Positions 9,043 to 18,993 are shown, counted from the stretch's first letter. The stretch is 64,000 nt of DNA from Syntrophales bacterium (GCA_023230565.1 JALNXD010000010.1:1-64000); one strand, 5' to 3'. Notes: generated by a model not told the origin, from the sequence alone. Numbers and translations: made by a program.

Positions 9043-12021
9043 ATGATCAATAGAATCGCAATTGGTTTCAGACCGGGCATTGCCGATGCCCTGGGTAAAA
9101 AAACAAAAAAGAAAATACAGGAACATCTGGAAATTGGGGTTCGCGAGGTTGAAGTTATAGATATCTATACCGTGGAAGGCGATTTAACAATGGAGGAACT
9201 GAAGGCCGCAGCAGAAGGTCCGCTTTCGGATCCGCTTATCCATCAATGTGCAGTGAATCGTCCTTTGGCCCGGGATTTTGATTGGCTGATAGAAGTGGGC
9301 TTCCGGCCCGGCGTAACAGATAACGTGGGTAAAACGGCACGAGAGGCTATTTCACTTATGCTCGAGGGGAAAAAAGGAGAACCTCAGGGCGTCTACACTT
9401 CTCGACAGTATCTATTACGAGGTGATATTGAAGTATCAGATGTTGAGAGGATTGCCGCCGGTATTTTGGCCAATGACCTGATAGAACGATATGAAATAAT
9501 AGAAGGGCGTGCGTGGGATTCCGAAAGAGGAGTTGCACCTGCGGTTCCTCATGTACATATAGAAGAAACGCTCTGTGTTGAAGAAATAGATCTCGGGGTA
9601 TCTGATGAAAAGCTTCAAGATATAAGTAATAAAAGGGTTCTTGCCTTGACAATAGAGGAAATGAAGGCAATCCGGGATTACCTGGCCCGAGAGTCCGTCA
9701 TTCAGGAGCGAAAAAAAAGGGGTCTTGCCAAAGGTATAACAGATGTAGAGCTGGAGGCACTTGCGCAAACATGGTCCGAGCATTGCAAACACAAGATATT
9801 TAACAGTATTATTGAATATGAAAACGAAAGAGGGACAATTGAGATAATAGAATCCCTCTTCGATACCTACATCAAAGGCTCAACCGGGAAAATCCGCGAA
9901 ATAATGGGTGATGAAGATTGGTGCCGTTCCGTTTTTGTCGATAACGCGGGTGTAATAGAATTTAATGAGAAATTCAACCTTGTATTCAAAGTGGAAACCC
10001 ACAATTCACCATCAGCGCTCGACCCCTATGGCGGTGCTCTTACCGGAATAGTAGGCGTGAATCGGGATCCTTTCGGAACAGGAAAAGGCGCGAGGCTGAT
10101 TTTTAATACCGATGTCTTCTGTTTTGCCAGTCCTTCCTACAGCAAGGCGTTGCCTCCGCGTATTCTTCACCCGAGGCGAATTTACGAAGGAGTCCGTGAG
10201 GGGGTAGAACACGGCGGGAATAAAAGCGGTATTCCCACAGTGAATGGCTGTATCGTCTTCGACGACCGCTTTCTGGGGAAACCACTCGTCTACTGCGGCA
10301 CCGGAGGCATAATGCCGGCTGTGATCAATGGAGCGCCAAGCCATATTAAGGAAATCATTCCAGGAGATTTTATCGTAATGACGGGAGGGAGGATCGGCAA
10401 GGATGGTATTCATGGCGCAACCTTTTCTTCGGAGGAACTTCATGAAGGATCTCCAGTGACAGCTGTACAGATCGGGGATCCCATTACGCAGAAAAAGATG
10501 ACCGATTTTCTTTTAATAGCCCGCGATAGAGGCTATTATCGCGCAATTACTGATAACGGGGCAGGAGGACTTTCTTCTTCTATCGGGGAAATGGCAACAC
10601 TTTCAGGCGGGTGCGATATGGATCTTGCACGTGCGCCTTTAAAATATCCCGGTCTTCAGCCTTGGGAGATCCTCGTATCGGAAGCCCAGGAGCGAATGAG
10701 CCTGGCAGTAAAACCTGAAATGCTGGATTCATTTCTTAACCTTGCAAAGCGAATGGATGTAGAGGCCACGGTTCTGGGAACATTTACCGATTCAGGAAAA
10801 TTTCACATTCGATATGGTGATTGCACAGTAGGCTTTCTCGACATGCACTTTCTTCATGAGGGACTTCCCTCAATGAGGCTTAAGGCCGCATGGACTCCTC
10901 CCGTACACGATGATTTTAATCTTCCGGTGCCTGCAGAACTGGGGCGGGCATTGAAAACAATGCTCTCAAGACTGAATATTTGCAGCAAGGAATCGGTGGT
11001 GCGGCAGTATGACCATGAAGTTCAGGGAGGAAGCGTGATAAAGCCTCTGGTGGGAAAAGACAATGACGGCCCCAGTGATGCTTCAGTGATCAGGCCGCTT
11101 CTCGATTCTTTTGAAGGAATAGTAATAGCGAACGGCATCTGCCCCCGTTACAGCGATATAGACACTTACCATATGGCGGCCTGCGCTATCGATGAAGCAA
11201 TAAGGAATGCAATTGCCGTCGGCGGATCGCTGAAGAGACTTGCTGGAATTGACAATTTCTGCTGGTGCGATCCGATTGAATCGGAAAAGACCCCTGACGG
11301 CCGGTATAAACTGGCACAGCTTGTTCGGGCGAATCAAGCTCTTTACGATTATACATGTCTATATGGGGTCCCCTGCATATCCGGGAAAGACAGCATGAAA
11401 AATGATTATATTATAGGGGATACTAAAATATCGATACCGCCGACACTCCTTTTTTCGGTTATGGGAAAAATGGATGATATAAGGAAGGCCGTAACCATGG
11501 ATGCGAAGAAATCGGGCGATCTTGTGTATATCTCAGGCGAAACCAGAAATGAACTGGGTGGGTCCGAATGGCTCGCCCTCCACGGCTTTACAGGAAATGA
11601 TGTTCCCAAAGTGAAGGGAACCGAAGCGAAAGTCCGCTATACAGCACTTTCGGATGCGATTAATAGAGGGCTTGTTGCTTCATGTCATGACTGTTCTGAC
11701 GGTGGTCTTGGAATCGCGCTTGCAGAAACGGCATTTTCAGGCGGACTCGGAATGACCGTTGATCTTGCGTCAGTACCGGCGCTCGACATATCCAGGGATG
11801 ATTATCTTCTTTTTTCAGAGACTCCGAGCCGCTTTATTGTAACCGTTCATCCGGAATGCAAGGAAGAATTCGAAAGTATAATGGCGGGAACGACTGTGGC
11901 TGAAATCGGATTCATCACCGATGAACCACTATTCACTGTTCGAGGAATGAAGAAAGAACTAATTATCAGGGAAGATATTGCCGAACTTAAAACTGCCTGG
12001 CAGAGGCCGCTGGCATTTTAA
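9043..12021 (+). CDS. purL: Phosphoribosylformylglycinamidine synthase, PurS-PurS-PurL fusion
   Basis: FGAM synthase carries out the fourth step of purine synthesis, using ammonia supplied by PurQ. The 992 residues begin with two tandem PurS-like domains, each with the signature FRPG-xx-D-xx-GK (near residues 9 and 90). PurL follows with TWSEHCKHKIF, VETHNSPSALDPYGGA, GTGKGARLI and DNGAGGLSSSIGEMA. GTG at 9031 is possible but has no ribosome binding site; AAAGAGA precedes the ATG at 9043. The glutaminase partner purQ lies 84 bases downstream on the same strand. This fused architecture is familiar in Desulfobacterota. Confidence 0.95.
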   Translation: MINRIAIGFRPGIADALGKKTKKKIQEHLEIGVREVEVIDIYTVEGDLTMEELKAAAEGPLSDPLIHQCAVNRPLARDFDWLIEVGFRPGVTDNVGKTAREAISLMLEGKKGEPQGVYTSRQYLLRGDIEVSDVERIAAGILANDLIERYEIIEGRAWDSERGVAPAVPHVHIEETLCVEEIDLGVSDEKLQDISNKRVLALTIEEMKAIRDYLARESVIQERKKRGLAKGITDVELEALAQTWSEHCKHKIFNSIIEYENERGTIEIIESLFDTYIKGSTGKIREIMGDEDWCRSVFVDNAGVIEFNEKFNLVFKVETHNSPSALDPYGGALTGIVGVNRDPFGTGKGARLIFNTDVFCFASPSYSKALPPRILHPRRIYEGVREGVEHGGNKSGIPTVNGCIVFDDRFLGKPLVYCGTGGIMPAVINGAPSHIKEIIPGDFIVMTGGRIGKDGIHGATFSSEELHEGSPVTAVQIGDPITQKKMTDFLLIARDRGYYRAITDNGAGGLSSSIGEMATLSGGCDMDLARAPLKYPGLQPWEILVSEAQERMSLAVKPEMLDSFLNLAKRMDVEATVLGTFTDSGKFHIRYGDCTVGFLDMHFLHEGLPSMRLKAAWTPPVHDDFNLPVPAELGRALKTMLSRLNICSKESVVRQYDHEVQGGSVIKPLVGKDNDGPSDASVIRPLLDSFEGIVIANGICPRYSDIDTYHMAACAIDEAIRNAIAVGGSLKRLAGIDNFCWCDPIESEKTPDGRYKLAQLVRANQALYDYTCLYGVPCISGKDSMKNDYIIGDTKISIPPTLLFSVMGKMDDIRKAVTMDAKKSGDLVYISGETRNELGGSEWLALHGFTGNDVPKVKGTEAKVRYTALSDAINRGLVASCHDCSDGGLGIALAETAFSGGLGMTVDLASVPALDISRDDYLLFSETPSRFIVTVHPECKEEFESIMAGTTVAEIGFITDEPLFTVRGMKKELIIREDIAELKTAWQRPLAF

Positions 12022-12105
12022 ACAATACAACTTTGGGCTAACAGAAAATTATTAACAGGTTAAATCTCCCCCTCATTCTCTGTTACCCAATCAGGAAAAT
12101 GATGT

Positions 12106-12933
12106 ATGAAAAAACGAGTACGTTCTATAGTTATTACCGGTAATGGGACGAATTGCGAAATGGAAATGGCCCATGCCTGCCGCCTTGCCGGTTCGGATGA
12201 GGTGGATATCGTCTATTTAAACGAAATTATTTACGGGGAAAAGCGGCTCGATGATTATCATTTTTTGAGTCTTCCCGGGGGATTCCTCGATGGTGACGAT
12301 CTCGGTTCTGCAAAAGCAGGAGCGAATCGGATCATCCACGCACGCGTTAAAGAGAGTGAAGAACGGATTTATGATCAACTGATTCGCTTCATACGCGAAG
12401 GGAAACTGGTACTGGGAGTCTGCAATGGTTTTCAGCTTATGGTAAAGCTGGGCCTGCTTCCCTCTTTCGGAAAAGAGTATCGCCATCAGAGTGTTACGCT
12501 GACTTTCAATGATTCAGGACGCTTTGAAGACCGATGGGTGTACTTGAAAGTGAAACAGGATTCCCCTTGTGTTTTTACGAAGAATCTATCCAACCTTTAT
12601 CTGCCTGTGAGACACGGTGAAGGAAAATTTTTTGCCCCCCGGGAAGGAGTGCTTGAGAAACTTCATTCCCAAGAACAGATAGTTCTTCAATACTGCGAAA
12701 GCGATTATAAAGAGCCGACCATGAGGTATCCGGAAAACCCTAACGGTTCTATTGATGCCATTGCGGGAATATGCGACGAAACAGGAAGGCTTTTCGGCCT
12801 CATGCCGCATCCCGAGGCCTATACTCACAGAACCAATCATCCGCGCTGGACAAGGGAGACGCTTCCTGAGGAGGGGATGGGTATTTCTATTTTCAGAGGG
12901 GCGATCGATTTTATACGCAAAGAGATTCTTTAA
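12106..12933 (+). CDS. purQ: Phosphoribosylformylglycinamidine synthase glutaminase subunit
   Basis: PurQ is a class I glutamine amidotransferase that hydrolyses glutamine and passes ammonia to PurL. The nucleophile elbow GVCNGFQ, the early GTNCE motif, LSLPGGFLDGDDL and the C-terminal catalytic pair in LMPHPEAYTH are all present. At 275 residues it is longer than the roughly 225-residue PurQ of B. subtilis. An AGGAAAA site precedes ATG. It directly follows purL, so the two halves of one enzyme are co-encoded. Confidence 0.95.
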   Translation: MKKRVRSIVITGNGTNCEMEMAHACRLAGSDEVDIVYLNEIIYGEKRLDDYHFLSLPGGFLDGDDLGSAKAGANRIIHARVKESEERIYDQLIRFIREGKLVLGVCNGFQLMVKLGLLPSFGKEYRHQSVTLTFNDSGRFEDRWVYLKVKQDSPCVFTKNLSNLYLPVRHGEGKFFAPREGVLEKLHSQEQIVLQYCESDYKEPTMRYPENPNGSIDAIAGICDETGRLFGLMPHPEAYTHRTNHPRWTRETLPEEGMGISIFRGAIDFIRKEIL

Positions 12934-13017
12934 AAATAGGTTGCGTGAAATGACGGATTCAGGTAGTGGTCTATTCCTGTATGTATTTCAATTTGTAATG
13001 AAGAAGCATGACAAAAA

Positions 13018-14490
13018 ATGAAATATAGTAATTTAGACAAGCTTTTCAATCCTCGAACTATCGCTCTCGTCGGTGCATCGGCCAATCCGGTGAAATGGGG
13101 ATTCATTGTTTTTTTCAATATTTTAAAAGGAGAATTCACAGGGCCTGTCTATCCGGTAAATCCAAAAATAGAATCCCTTTTGGGGATTCCCTGTTATCCA
13201 TCGATTGAAACGGTTCCCGATTCAATCGATCTCGCAGTCATTACTACTCCGGCGCCGACCGTCTCATCTTTGATAGATGAATGTGGAAGGAAGGGGGTAT
13301 CGTTTGTTGTAGTCATTACCTCGGATTTCAGCGAAACAGGTGCCAAAGGCGCCGATATGGAGCAAGAAATAGTTGAAAAGGCCCGCAGTTACGGAATGCG
13401 GCTCGTCGGGCCCAATACCATGGGCATTTTTAGTGCGAAAACACATCTGCATGCATTAATGCCGCCGGTCATGCCTCTGCATGGATCGCTATCCATGTTT
13501 TCTCAAAGTGGAAATGTGGGTGTTCAGATGCTGTATTGGGGTATAAACAAAGGTGTAGGATATGAAAAGTTCGTAAGCAGCGGCAATGAAGGTGATTTAA
13601 GATGTGAAGATTACCTTGGCTATTTTGCCGAGGATGAGGCAACCACGGTAATTTTAGCATATTTGGAAGGCATCGATCCGGATTCGGAATTATATAGAAC
13701 AGCCCGCTGGGCCTGCCGGAAAAAACCTGTACTTATATTCAAAGGAGGGCGAACCAAAACAGGCGGCAAAGCGGCTGCTTCGCATAGCGGGGCCATGGCC
13801 GTATCCTCGAAAGTTCTGAAGGCGGCATTTCACCAGGCAGGTATCATTGAGATAGATGATAGCCAGGGACTGGTAGATTGTGCCAAAGCCTTTTCTGCAT
13901 ACCCTATTCCCAGGGGCAGCCGCATCGCAATTCTCACCCGTGGAGGAGGATGGGGAGTTATAACAGCCGATGCATGCGAAGAACATGGTTTAATAGTCCC
14001 CCCTCTTTCCCGGGAAATACTCGAGAAGCTGAATACCATTCTTCCTCCTTACTGGAGCCATGCAAATCCTGTGGATATGGCAGCTGTAATTACATCGAAG
14101 CCGTATCTGGAATGCCTTGAAATCTTGGCGCAATGGGATGAGGTAGATGCAGTAATTGCCCTTGGCGGATCGATTCAGGGTGCTCTTGATTTTAAAAATG
14201 ATGTAAAAGGAACCGAAGAGCTAAAGGAAAGCTTGGCCTTTGCACGCGAAATTGCCAAAGATTATGCAGAGAAGAACGATATTGTCCTTGACCTTGCTCG
14301 AACGCTGGTGGACAAAACCGGAAAACCTATTATAATGGTCACTTTGGGAGATTATGAGGATCATAAATCGGATCTCACAAATCATCGGGTAGTTTCCTAT
14401 CCTACCCCGGAGCGAGCTGTCAGAGCGCTTGCGCGAATGGTCGATTATCGGCGTTTTTTGAATTCGCCGGACGAGGATATTAAACAATAA
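13018..14490 (+). CDS. ADP-forming acyl-CoA synthetase, alpha subunit (CoA-binding)
   Basis: The 490-residue protein matches the alpha part of NDP-forming acyl-CoA synthetases, which conserve the energy of a CoA thioester as ATP. The N-terminal CoA-binding Rossmann domain starts LFNPRTIALVGASANPVKWG. A succinyl-CoA-ligase-like domain carries the phosphohistidine motif AASHSGAM near residue 258 and TRGGGWGVITADACE. The beta subunit starts about 20 bases downstream. Only a weak ribosome binding site precedes the ATG. The substrate (acetyl-CoA or another acyl or aryl ester) is not readable from sequence. A fused paralogue lies at 16912. Confidence 0.9.
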   Translation: MKYSNLDKLFNPRTIALVGASANPVKWGFIVFFNILKGEFTGPVYPVNPKIESLLGIPCYPSIETVPDSIDLAVITTPAPTVSSLIDECGRKGVSFVVVITSDFSETGAKGADMEQEIVEKARSYGMRLVGPNTMGIFSAKTHLHALMPPVMPLHGSLSMFSQSGNVGVQMLYWGINKGVGYEKFVSSGNEGDLRCEDYLGYFAEDEATTVILAYLEGIDPDSELYRTARWACRKKPVLIFKGGRTKTGGKAAASHSGAMAVSSKVLKAAFHQAGIIEIDDSQGLVDCAKAFSAYPIPRGSRIAILTRGGGWGVITADACEEHGLIVPPLSREILEKLNTILPPYWSHANPVDMAAVITSKPYLECLEILAQWDEVDAVIALGGSIQGALDFKNDVKGTEELKESLAFAREIAKDYAEKNDIVLDLARTLVDKTGKPIIMVTLGDYEDHKSDLTNHRVVSYPTPERAVRALARMVDYRRFLNSPDEDIKQ

Positions 14491-14510
14491 TAAAAGGAGA
14501 TATGGGTATA

Positions 14511-15185
14511 ATGAAGATTTTGGAAGAAGCATTGAAGCGAGGAGATTCAACCTTATCTGAACATGATTCGAAGCTCTTTCTGGCCTCGCACGGTATTCCC
14601 GTAACCCGCGAACAAATCGTAAAGACTGAAGAAGAGGCTGCATCTGCAGCGGCTGAAATCGGCTATCCAATAGTGCTGAAAGGATCAGGAGCTGAATTGG
14701 CACACAAAACAGAAATGAACCTGATAAGGCTCGATCTCAGGACTGACGGAGAAGTCAGGGAGGCCTTCAAAAGCCTGAAGAAAAACTCTGCTGTAAAGGA
14801 AGTATTAGTGCAGCAGATGGTAAAAGGGGACAGGGAACTCGTGGTAGGGCTCACACGAGATCCTCAATTTGGCCCTTGTGTTATGTTCGGACTCGGGGGA
14901 ATTTTTACTGAAATACTTGAAGATGTTTCGTTTCGTGTAGCCCCCCTCACTCAGTGGGATGCCGAGGACATGATGGAAGAAATCCGGGCAAAGAAAATTC
15001 TCGGAGCGTTCAGAGGAAAACCCGCCGTTGATAAAAAGATCATGGCCGATGTTTTGATTTCTATAGGAAAAATAGGACTTGAATACGAAGCAGTAAAGGA
15101 GATCGATATCAACCCTATGAAGATTTTGAATGGAAAGCCGGTTGCCGTTGATGCGTTAGTGGTGCTCAATAATAAAAAAGACTGA
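14511..15185 (+). CDS. ADP-forming acyl-CoA synthetase, beta subunit (ATP-grasp)
   Basis: This 224-residue ATP-grasp protein is the beta partner of the preceding alpha subunit. It has HGIPVTREQIV at the start, GYPIVLKGSGAELAHKTE (nucleotide-binding lysine and the HK-E segment), LVVGLTRDPQFGPCVMFGLGGIFTE and the metal-binding EIDINPM near the end. ATG at 14502 is also in frame but lies only two bases after AGGAG, so 14511 is preferred. With the alpha subunit it would convert acyl-CoA, ADP and phosphate to acid, CoA and ATP, a typical energy-conserving last step of anaerobic degradation. A long stem follows at 15292. Confidence 0.91.
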   Translation: MKILEEALKRGDSTLSEHDSKLFLASHGIPVTREQIVKTEEEAASAAAEIGYPIVLKGSGAELAHKTEMNLIRLDLRTDGEVREAFKSLKKNSAVKEVLVQQMVKGDRELVVGLTRDPQFGPCVMFGLGGIFTEILEDVSFRVAPLTQWDAEDMMEEIRAKKILGAFRGKPAVDKKIMADVLISIGKIGLEYEAVKEIDINPMKILNGKPVAVDALVVLNNKKD

Positions 15186-15291
15186 TGTACGCAGTGTAAA
15201 TTTCATTAGACGGCAAAAGCATTTGCAGATGTACCCTCTCGAAATCCGCTTTTGTTCCGGATTAGCAAAAGAGTTACATTATGCCCCCTCG

Positions 15292-15384
15292 CCGCCGGTA
15301 GAAAAAAGTACGGTCTTATTCTCAGAATACTGAAAGAGCATATGCTTGGGAGATGTACTTTTGTTTACCGGCGGCGGATTTTTT
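15292..15384 (+). terminator. Long imperfect hairpin ending in a T-run
   Basis: The arm at 15292-15311 (CCGCCGGTAGAAAAAAGTAC) pairs with 15355-15374 (GTACTTTTGTTTACCGGCGG) at 18 of 20 positions around a 43-base insert. CGGATTTTTTATT follows. It lies between the plus-strand synthetase operon and the converging hydrolase gene, so termination is the natural reading. The large insert is unusual for a simple terminator and could fold further. Confidence 0.5.
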
Positions 15385-15455
15385 ATTATGAATTATGAAA
15401 TTAGACTCTAAAACATGCTTCCCCCTGTTGCAGCCGGACAAGTAAAAAGAGATAC

Positions 15456-16469
15456 CTAAACGAGATAGGAACCGAAAAGGCCGGCAATTTTTCTTTCATA
15501 CCAGCAGCCGAAGGGAAAAGGGTCAAGAAAGCCGCAGTGCCCTCCATGATGCTGAATGCCGATTTCAAGGGATTCATTTTTTTGGAGAGTAAAAAAATCT
15601 TTTACCGGTATGACGGGATCGTCCTCGGCTGCAAGAATGGTGAGGGGTATAGTCAAATCGGCAAATGTATTATTCAAAAGAGTATAGTTGTTGAAATATT
15701 CACGATAGCCGGCAAAATCAGTGTAGCGTTTAATCAGAATGTCAGTCATTTGCAGCGTATTTTCCATTTTAAAAATATCTTCAAAATTATATCGATGAGG
15801 GAAAAGCTGCTGTTTTTTCTCAAGAGATTGTTTCCATTTTTTCAGGAAATACTTGCGGTAGATAAAAAGGCCTGAGTCGATGCAGAGTGTTGCCTTATAA
15901 GGATCAAGAAGCGGACTGACACAAAAAATATGCCTGAGGCCTTCTATTTTCTTTGTCCCATGGCTCAGAGCCACCCGAAGAGCAAAATTCCCTCCCAATG
16001 AAAAACCAACAATGAAAAAAGGCTTTCCTTTTGCAAAGCGGGCCGTTTCATGTACAGCCTGTACTACTTCTTCGGTGAGTGCACCATGAAAGATCCCCTC
16101 GTTTAAATGATGGCTTTCGCCGTGATCTCTCAAATTAAGGCGAAAAATATCAAAGCCTTCCCTGAACAGATAACGGCCGCTATGAAGTACATATGTAGAA
16201 TCCGAACTTCCTTCCCAGCCGTGAAGCAGAAGCACCAATGCTTTTGAAAGTGGTTGGGATGAATGAAAGCCGAGAAGGCGCACATTATTACCGCAATTAA
16301 GTATCGTCTTTTTTGAAGCCCTGACCATTTCATTCCTACCGGCAGCTCTTATTTTCAGACTTGCAAAGATACTTTGAATATGGGTGTTTTTCGCCCATCT
16401 CTGTGGACGGAATTCATTATCGCGCACTCCGGATAATTCATGGTTCAAGTATCTTCCTGAATTGTTCAT
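15456..16469 (-). CDS. Alpha/beta-fold hydrolase, YheT-like
   Basis: The 337-residue protein has the alpha/beta hydrolase features of the YheT/EMB8 family. It shows VLLLHGWEGSSDS (oxyanion region), the nucleophile elbow GFSLGGNFAL, an acid residue in ILAAEDDPVIP and the catalytic histidine in HHGGHCGFLDPFPFG. The start at 16469 is chosen because GAGGAACG precedes it; the frame continues upstream to 16508. Natural substrates of bacterial YheT are poorly defined, with esters or lipids likely. It is transcribed away from the fused acyl-CoA synthetase at 16912 and may be unrelated to it. Confidence 0.84.
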   Translation of the reverse strand: MNNSGRYLNHELSGVRDNEFRPQRWAKNTHIQSIFASLKIRAAGRNEMVRASKKTILNCGNNVRLLGFHSSQPLSKALVLLLHGWEGSSDSTYVLHSGRYLFREGFDIFRLNLRDHGESHHLNEGIFHGALTEEVVQAVHETARFAKGKPFFIVGFSLGGNFALRVALSHGTKKIEGLRHIFCVSPLLDPYKATLCIDSGLFIYRKYFLKKWKQSLEKKQQLFPHRYNFEDIFKMENTLQMTDILIKRYTDFAGYREYFNNYTLLNNTFADLTIPLTILAAEDDPVIPVKDFFTLQKNESLEIGIQHHGGHCGFLDPFPFGCWYERKIAGLFGSYLV

Positions 16470-16911
16470 GTTTCGTTCCTCAAAAAAAACGAGAGTTTGC
16501 CGGTACATATTTGAAAGACAATAGGTGGTGACCCGGGAAAAAGCTGATCCGCGGTCAAATTTTCATGTCTAAAAAGAGCTTCTGAACTATCCGCGAACTT
16601 TACGTGCTTTTCATTATATTGTCGGCGTGGCCGGCACAGGGAACTTCTAGATACGCGATGTGACGCATCAGTTACTTTTCATCCGGCTTGATCATCATAA
16701 GGAGCTTTTTACCACATTATCAGCAACATAATCGTAATCGTCAATATATGAATGATTCGCAGTTGCTTTGTCAAGTTCAAAGCTTGGTAAAAAAGGTTGA
16801 CAGGTGTATGCAATCGACTTATGTTCTCTCCTCGATACCGTTAAGCCATGCTGCACGTATCGATATTTTTTTAGCTGCTTTTATCTCTTGAAAAAAAATA
16901 TGAGGAGATTT
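16470..16911. other. Divergent intergenic region, no gene
   Basis: This 442-base gap lies between the leftward hydrolase and the rightward acyl-CoA synthetase. Short frames reading into the synthetase are open upstream of 16912, but they lack family similarity and the strong GAGGAG site at 16902-16907 sets the start. It contains a TGCCGGC-type palindrome at 16620-16636 and a segment at 16544-16573 that resembles 62311-62342. Confidence 0.5.
16620..16636. repeat. TGCCGGC-N3-GCCGGCA palindrome, copy B
   Basis: TGTCGGCGTGGCCGGCA has the same arms as copies A and C with one mismatch. Read on the opposite strand, its flank TCCCTGTGCCGGCCACGCCG is identical to copy A at 6912-6931. Sharing both palindrome and flank makes common origin more likely than chance. 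Confidence 0.48.
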
Positions 16912-18993
16912 ATGAGAAAATTCTTTCATCCTGATTCAATAGCAGTGATCGGTGCAAGTGAAAGACCGAACAGTCTTGGTAATCAAATCATTATAAATCT
17001 GCTTTATGGATATGAAGGCCGGATATTTCCCGTCAATCCGAAGTATAAGTCCATAATGGGAATTCCTTCGTTTGCGTCAGTTGAATCCATCCCCGATACT
17101 GTGGATCTGGCAATCATCATTGTTCCGGCCTCCGCTGTTCCTTCTGAGCTTGAGGCATGCGCCCGAAAAGGAATTGACAGAGTTATGATTCAAAGCGCAG
17201 GGTTTTCAGAAGTCGGTTCCGAAGGAAAAATACTTCAGGAAAAATGTAGCGCCATTGCGAACGCAGCCGGCGTCCGCCTGTGGGGGCCGAATTGCATGGG
17301 GCTCGTCGATATACCGAGGAAGCATCTTTTTACTTTTATGCATCCGAAGGTGTATGAGGACGGGTTAATTGAAGGGCGGATATCGCTGATCGTTCAGAGC
17401 GGCATGTTGTCGGCGGGTTTTCTCGCCGATTTGATGAGTAATCGCGGGATAGGTGTGGGGAAGGCCTGTTCAATAGGAAACAAGATGGATATAGATGAAT
17501 GCGATATCATGGAGTACCTCCTTGAGGATGATGAAACTGATGCTGTAGCTCTTTATCTGGAATCAATTCCAAGAGGAAGACGGTTTGCCGAACTTGCGAA
17601 GAACTCACACAAGCCTATCGTGCTTCTCAAAGGAGGGAAAAGTTCAGCCGGATCAAAGGCTGCTCTCAGCCATACGGCAAGTCTGGCGGGCAATGCCGTG
17701 CTTCAAGACAGCGTGTTCGAAATGGCCGGAGTTACCATTGCCCAGGATTTTCAGCAAATGATGGAACTTGCGTTCGCGCTTGCGACTATTCCCCACACTC
17801 CTTGGCCGTGCCGTACGGCTGTTTTGACATTCAGCGGAGGCGCCGGTATACTTTCTTGCGATCTATTGGAGGAGAAAGGACTAACTGTTACTCAATTCTC
17901 TTCAGATACGATTGCAAGATTGAATTCCGTCTTTCCCGAATGGCTTTCTGCATCGAATCCGGTAGATTTATTCCCTGCCTTCGCTTTGAAAGGACCACGA
18001 GCTGCATACGCAGGTGCCTTTGACGCCCTGCTGAAAGATGCTGATACCGATGTAATTTTTCTTCACTATTTTGCCGGTCTGGATAGGAATCATGAAGCGA
18101 TAGGCAGAATGAAAGAAGCAGCCGATAGTGCCGGAAAAATCCTTGTATTCTGGGTTATAGGCCGGCATGAGGGGGCGAGGGAATTCAGAAAGGAAGCTCA
18201 AAAATGCGGGATACCCGTTTCGGGAGAATTATCGAGAGTTGTGGAATGTCTGGCAGCAGCATCAAGGTACAAAGGAAAGAATTCTGGTGCGATATGTGAA
18301 GCTGTCCCTGAATTGCCGGTATTTGATACAGATGATTTTCTGAAAAAAGATCTTTTGGAAAATGTCCGTGATGAGTATGAAAGTAAGCGGCTGCTGGAAA
18401 AGTACCGAATTCCTGTTGTTGAGGAAATGATTGCCTTGTCGTTTGAAGATGCAAAAGAAGCCGCTGTCAGATTAGGTTTCCCTGTTGTTATGAAAGGCCT
18501 TCTTCCCGGCCGCGTGCACAAGACGGAATCGGGCCTGGTACGTCTCGGAATTGCCGATATGGAAGCCCTGAGGAGTAATTTTACTGAGCTGGAAGAAAAA
18601 ATAAAAGAACAAGGACGTATCATTATACAAAGGAATCTCACTTCAGATTACGAACTAATTGCCGGTTTCCTTAACGACAATCAGTTCGGTCCCGTGGTCA
18701 TGTTCGGCATGGGAGGTGTTTTCTCGGAGTTACAAAAAGATGTGGTTTTTACATTGGCGCCGCTTACAAGAGAGGATGCCCTCCGGTGTATATTGCGAAT
18801 TAAAAATCTGAAACTGCTTCAGGGGTATCGGGGCATGGCACCCCTGGATTGCGAGGAAATGGCCAAAATACTTGTAAATCTGGGAAATCTCGGAGCCGGG
18901 TTTCCACAAATAGAACAAATCGACATTAACCCGTTCGCAGTCGTAAAGGGCTCTCCAATTGCGGTAGATGCCACTGTAGTTACAAAGTCTTAG
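16912..18993 (+). CDS. ADP-forming acyl-CoA synthetase, fused alpha-beta
   Basis: The 693-residue protein joins both halves of an NDP-forming acyl-CoA synthetase. Residues 1-450 carry the CoA-binding start FHPDSIAVIGASERPNSLGN and phosphohistidine motif ALSHTASLAG. Residues from about 475 form the ATP-grasp part with GFPVVMKGLLPGRVHKTESG, FGPVVMFGMGGVFSE and EQIDINPFAV. ATG at 16912 follows GAGGAG by four bases, while the upstream frame to 16804 is not family-like. It is a paralogue of the split enzyme at 13018-15185 and probably acts on a different acyl-CoA. The neighbouring 4-hydroxybutyryl-CoA dehydratase gene converges on it. Confidence 0.93.
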   Translation: MRKFFHPDSIAVIGASERPNSLGNQIIINLLYGYEGRIFPVNPKYKSIMGIPSFASVESIPDTVDLAIIIVPASAVPSELEACARKGIDRVMIQSAGFSEVGSEGKILQEKCSAIANAAGVRLWGPNCMGLVDIPRKHLFTFMHPKVYEDGLIEGRISLIVQSGMLSAGFLADLMSNRGIGVGKACSIGNKMDIDECDIMEYLLEDDETDAVALYLESIPRGRRFAELAKNSHKPIVLLKGGKSSAGSKAALSHTASLAGNAVLQDSVFEMAGVTIAQDFQQMMELAFALATIPHTPWPCRTAVLTFSGGAGILSCDLLEEKGLTVTQFSSDTIARLNSVFPEWLSASNPVDLFPAFALKGPRAAYAGAFDALLKDADTDVIFLHYFAGLDRNHEAIGRMKEAADSAGKILVFWVIGRHEGAREFRKEAQKCGIPVSGELSRVVECLAAASRYKGKNSGAICEAVPELPVFDTDDFLKKDLLENVRDEYESKRLLEKYRIPVVEEMIALSFEDAKEAAVRLGFPVVMKGLLPGRVHKTESGLVRLGIADMEALRSNFTELEEKIKEQGRIIIQRNLTSDYELIAGFLNDNQFGPVVMFGMGGVFSELQKDVVFTLAPLTREDALRCILRIKNLKLLQGYRGMAPLDCEEMAKILVNLGNLGAGFPQIEQIDINPFAVVKGSPIAVDATVVTKS

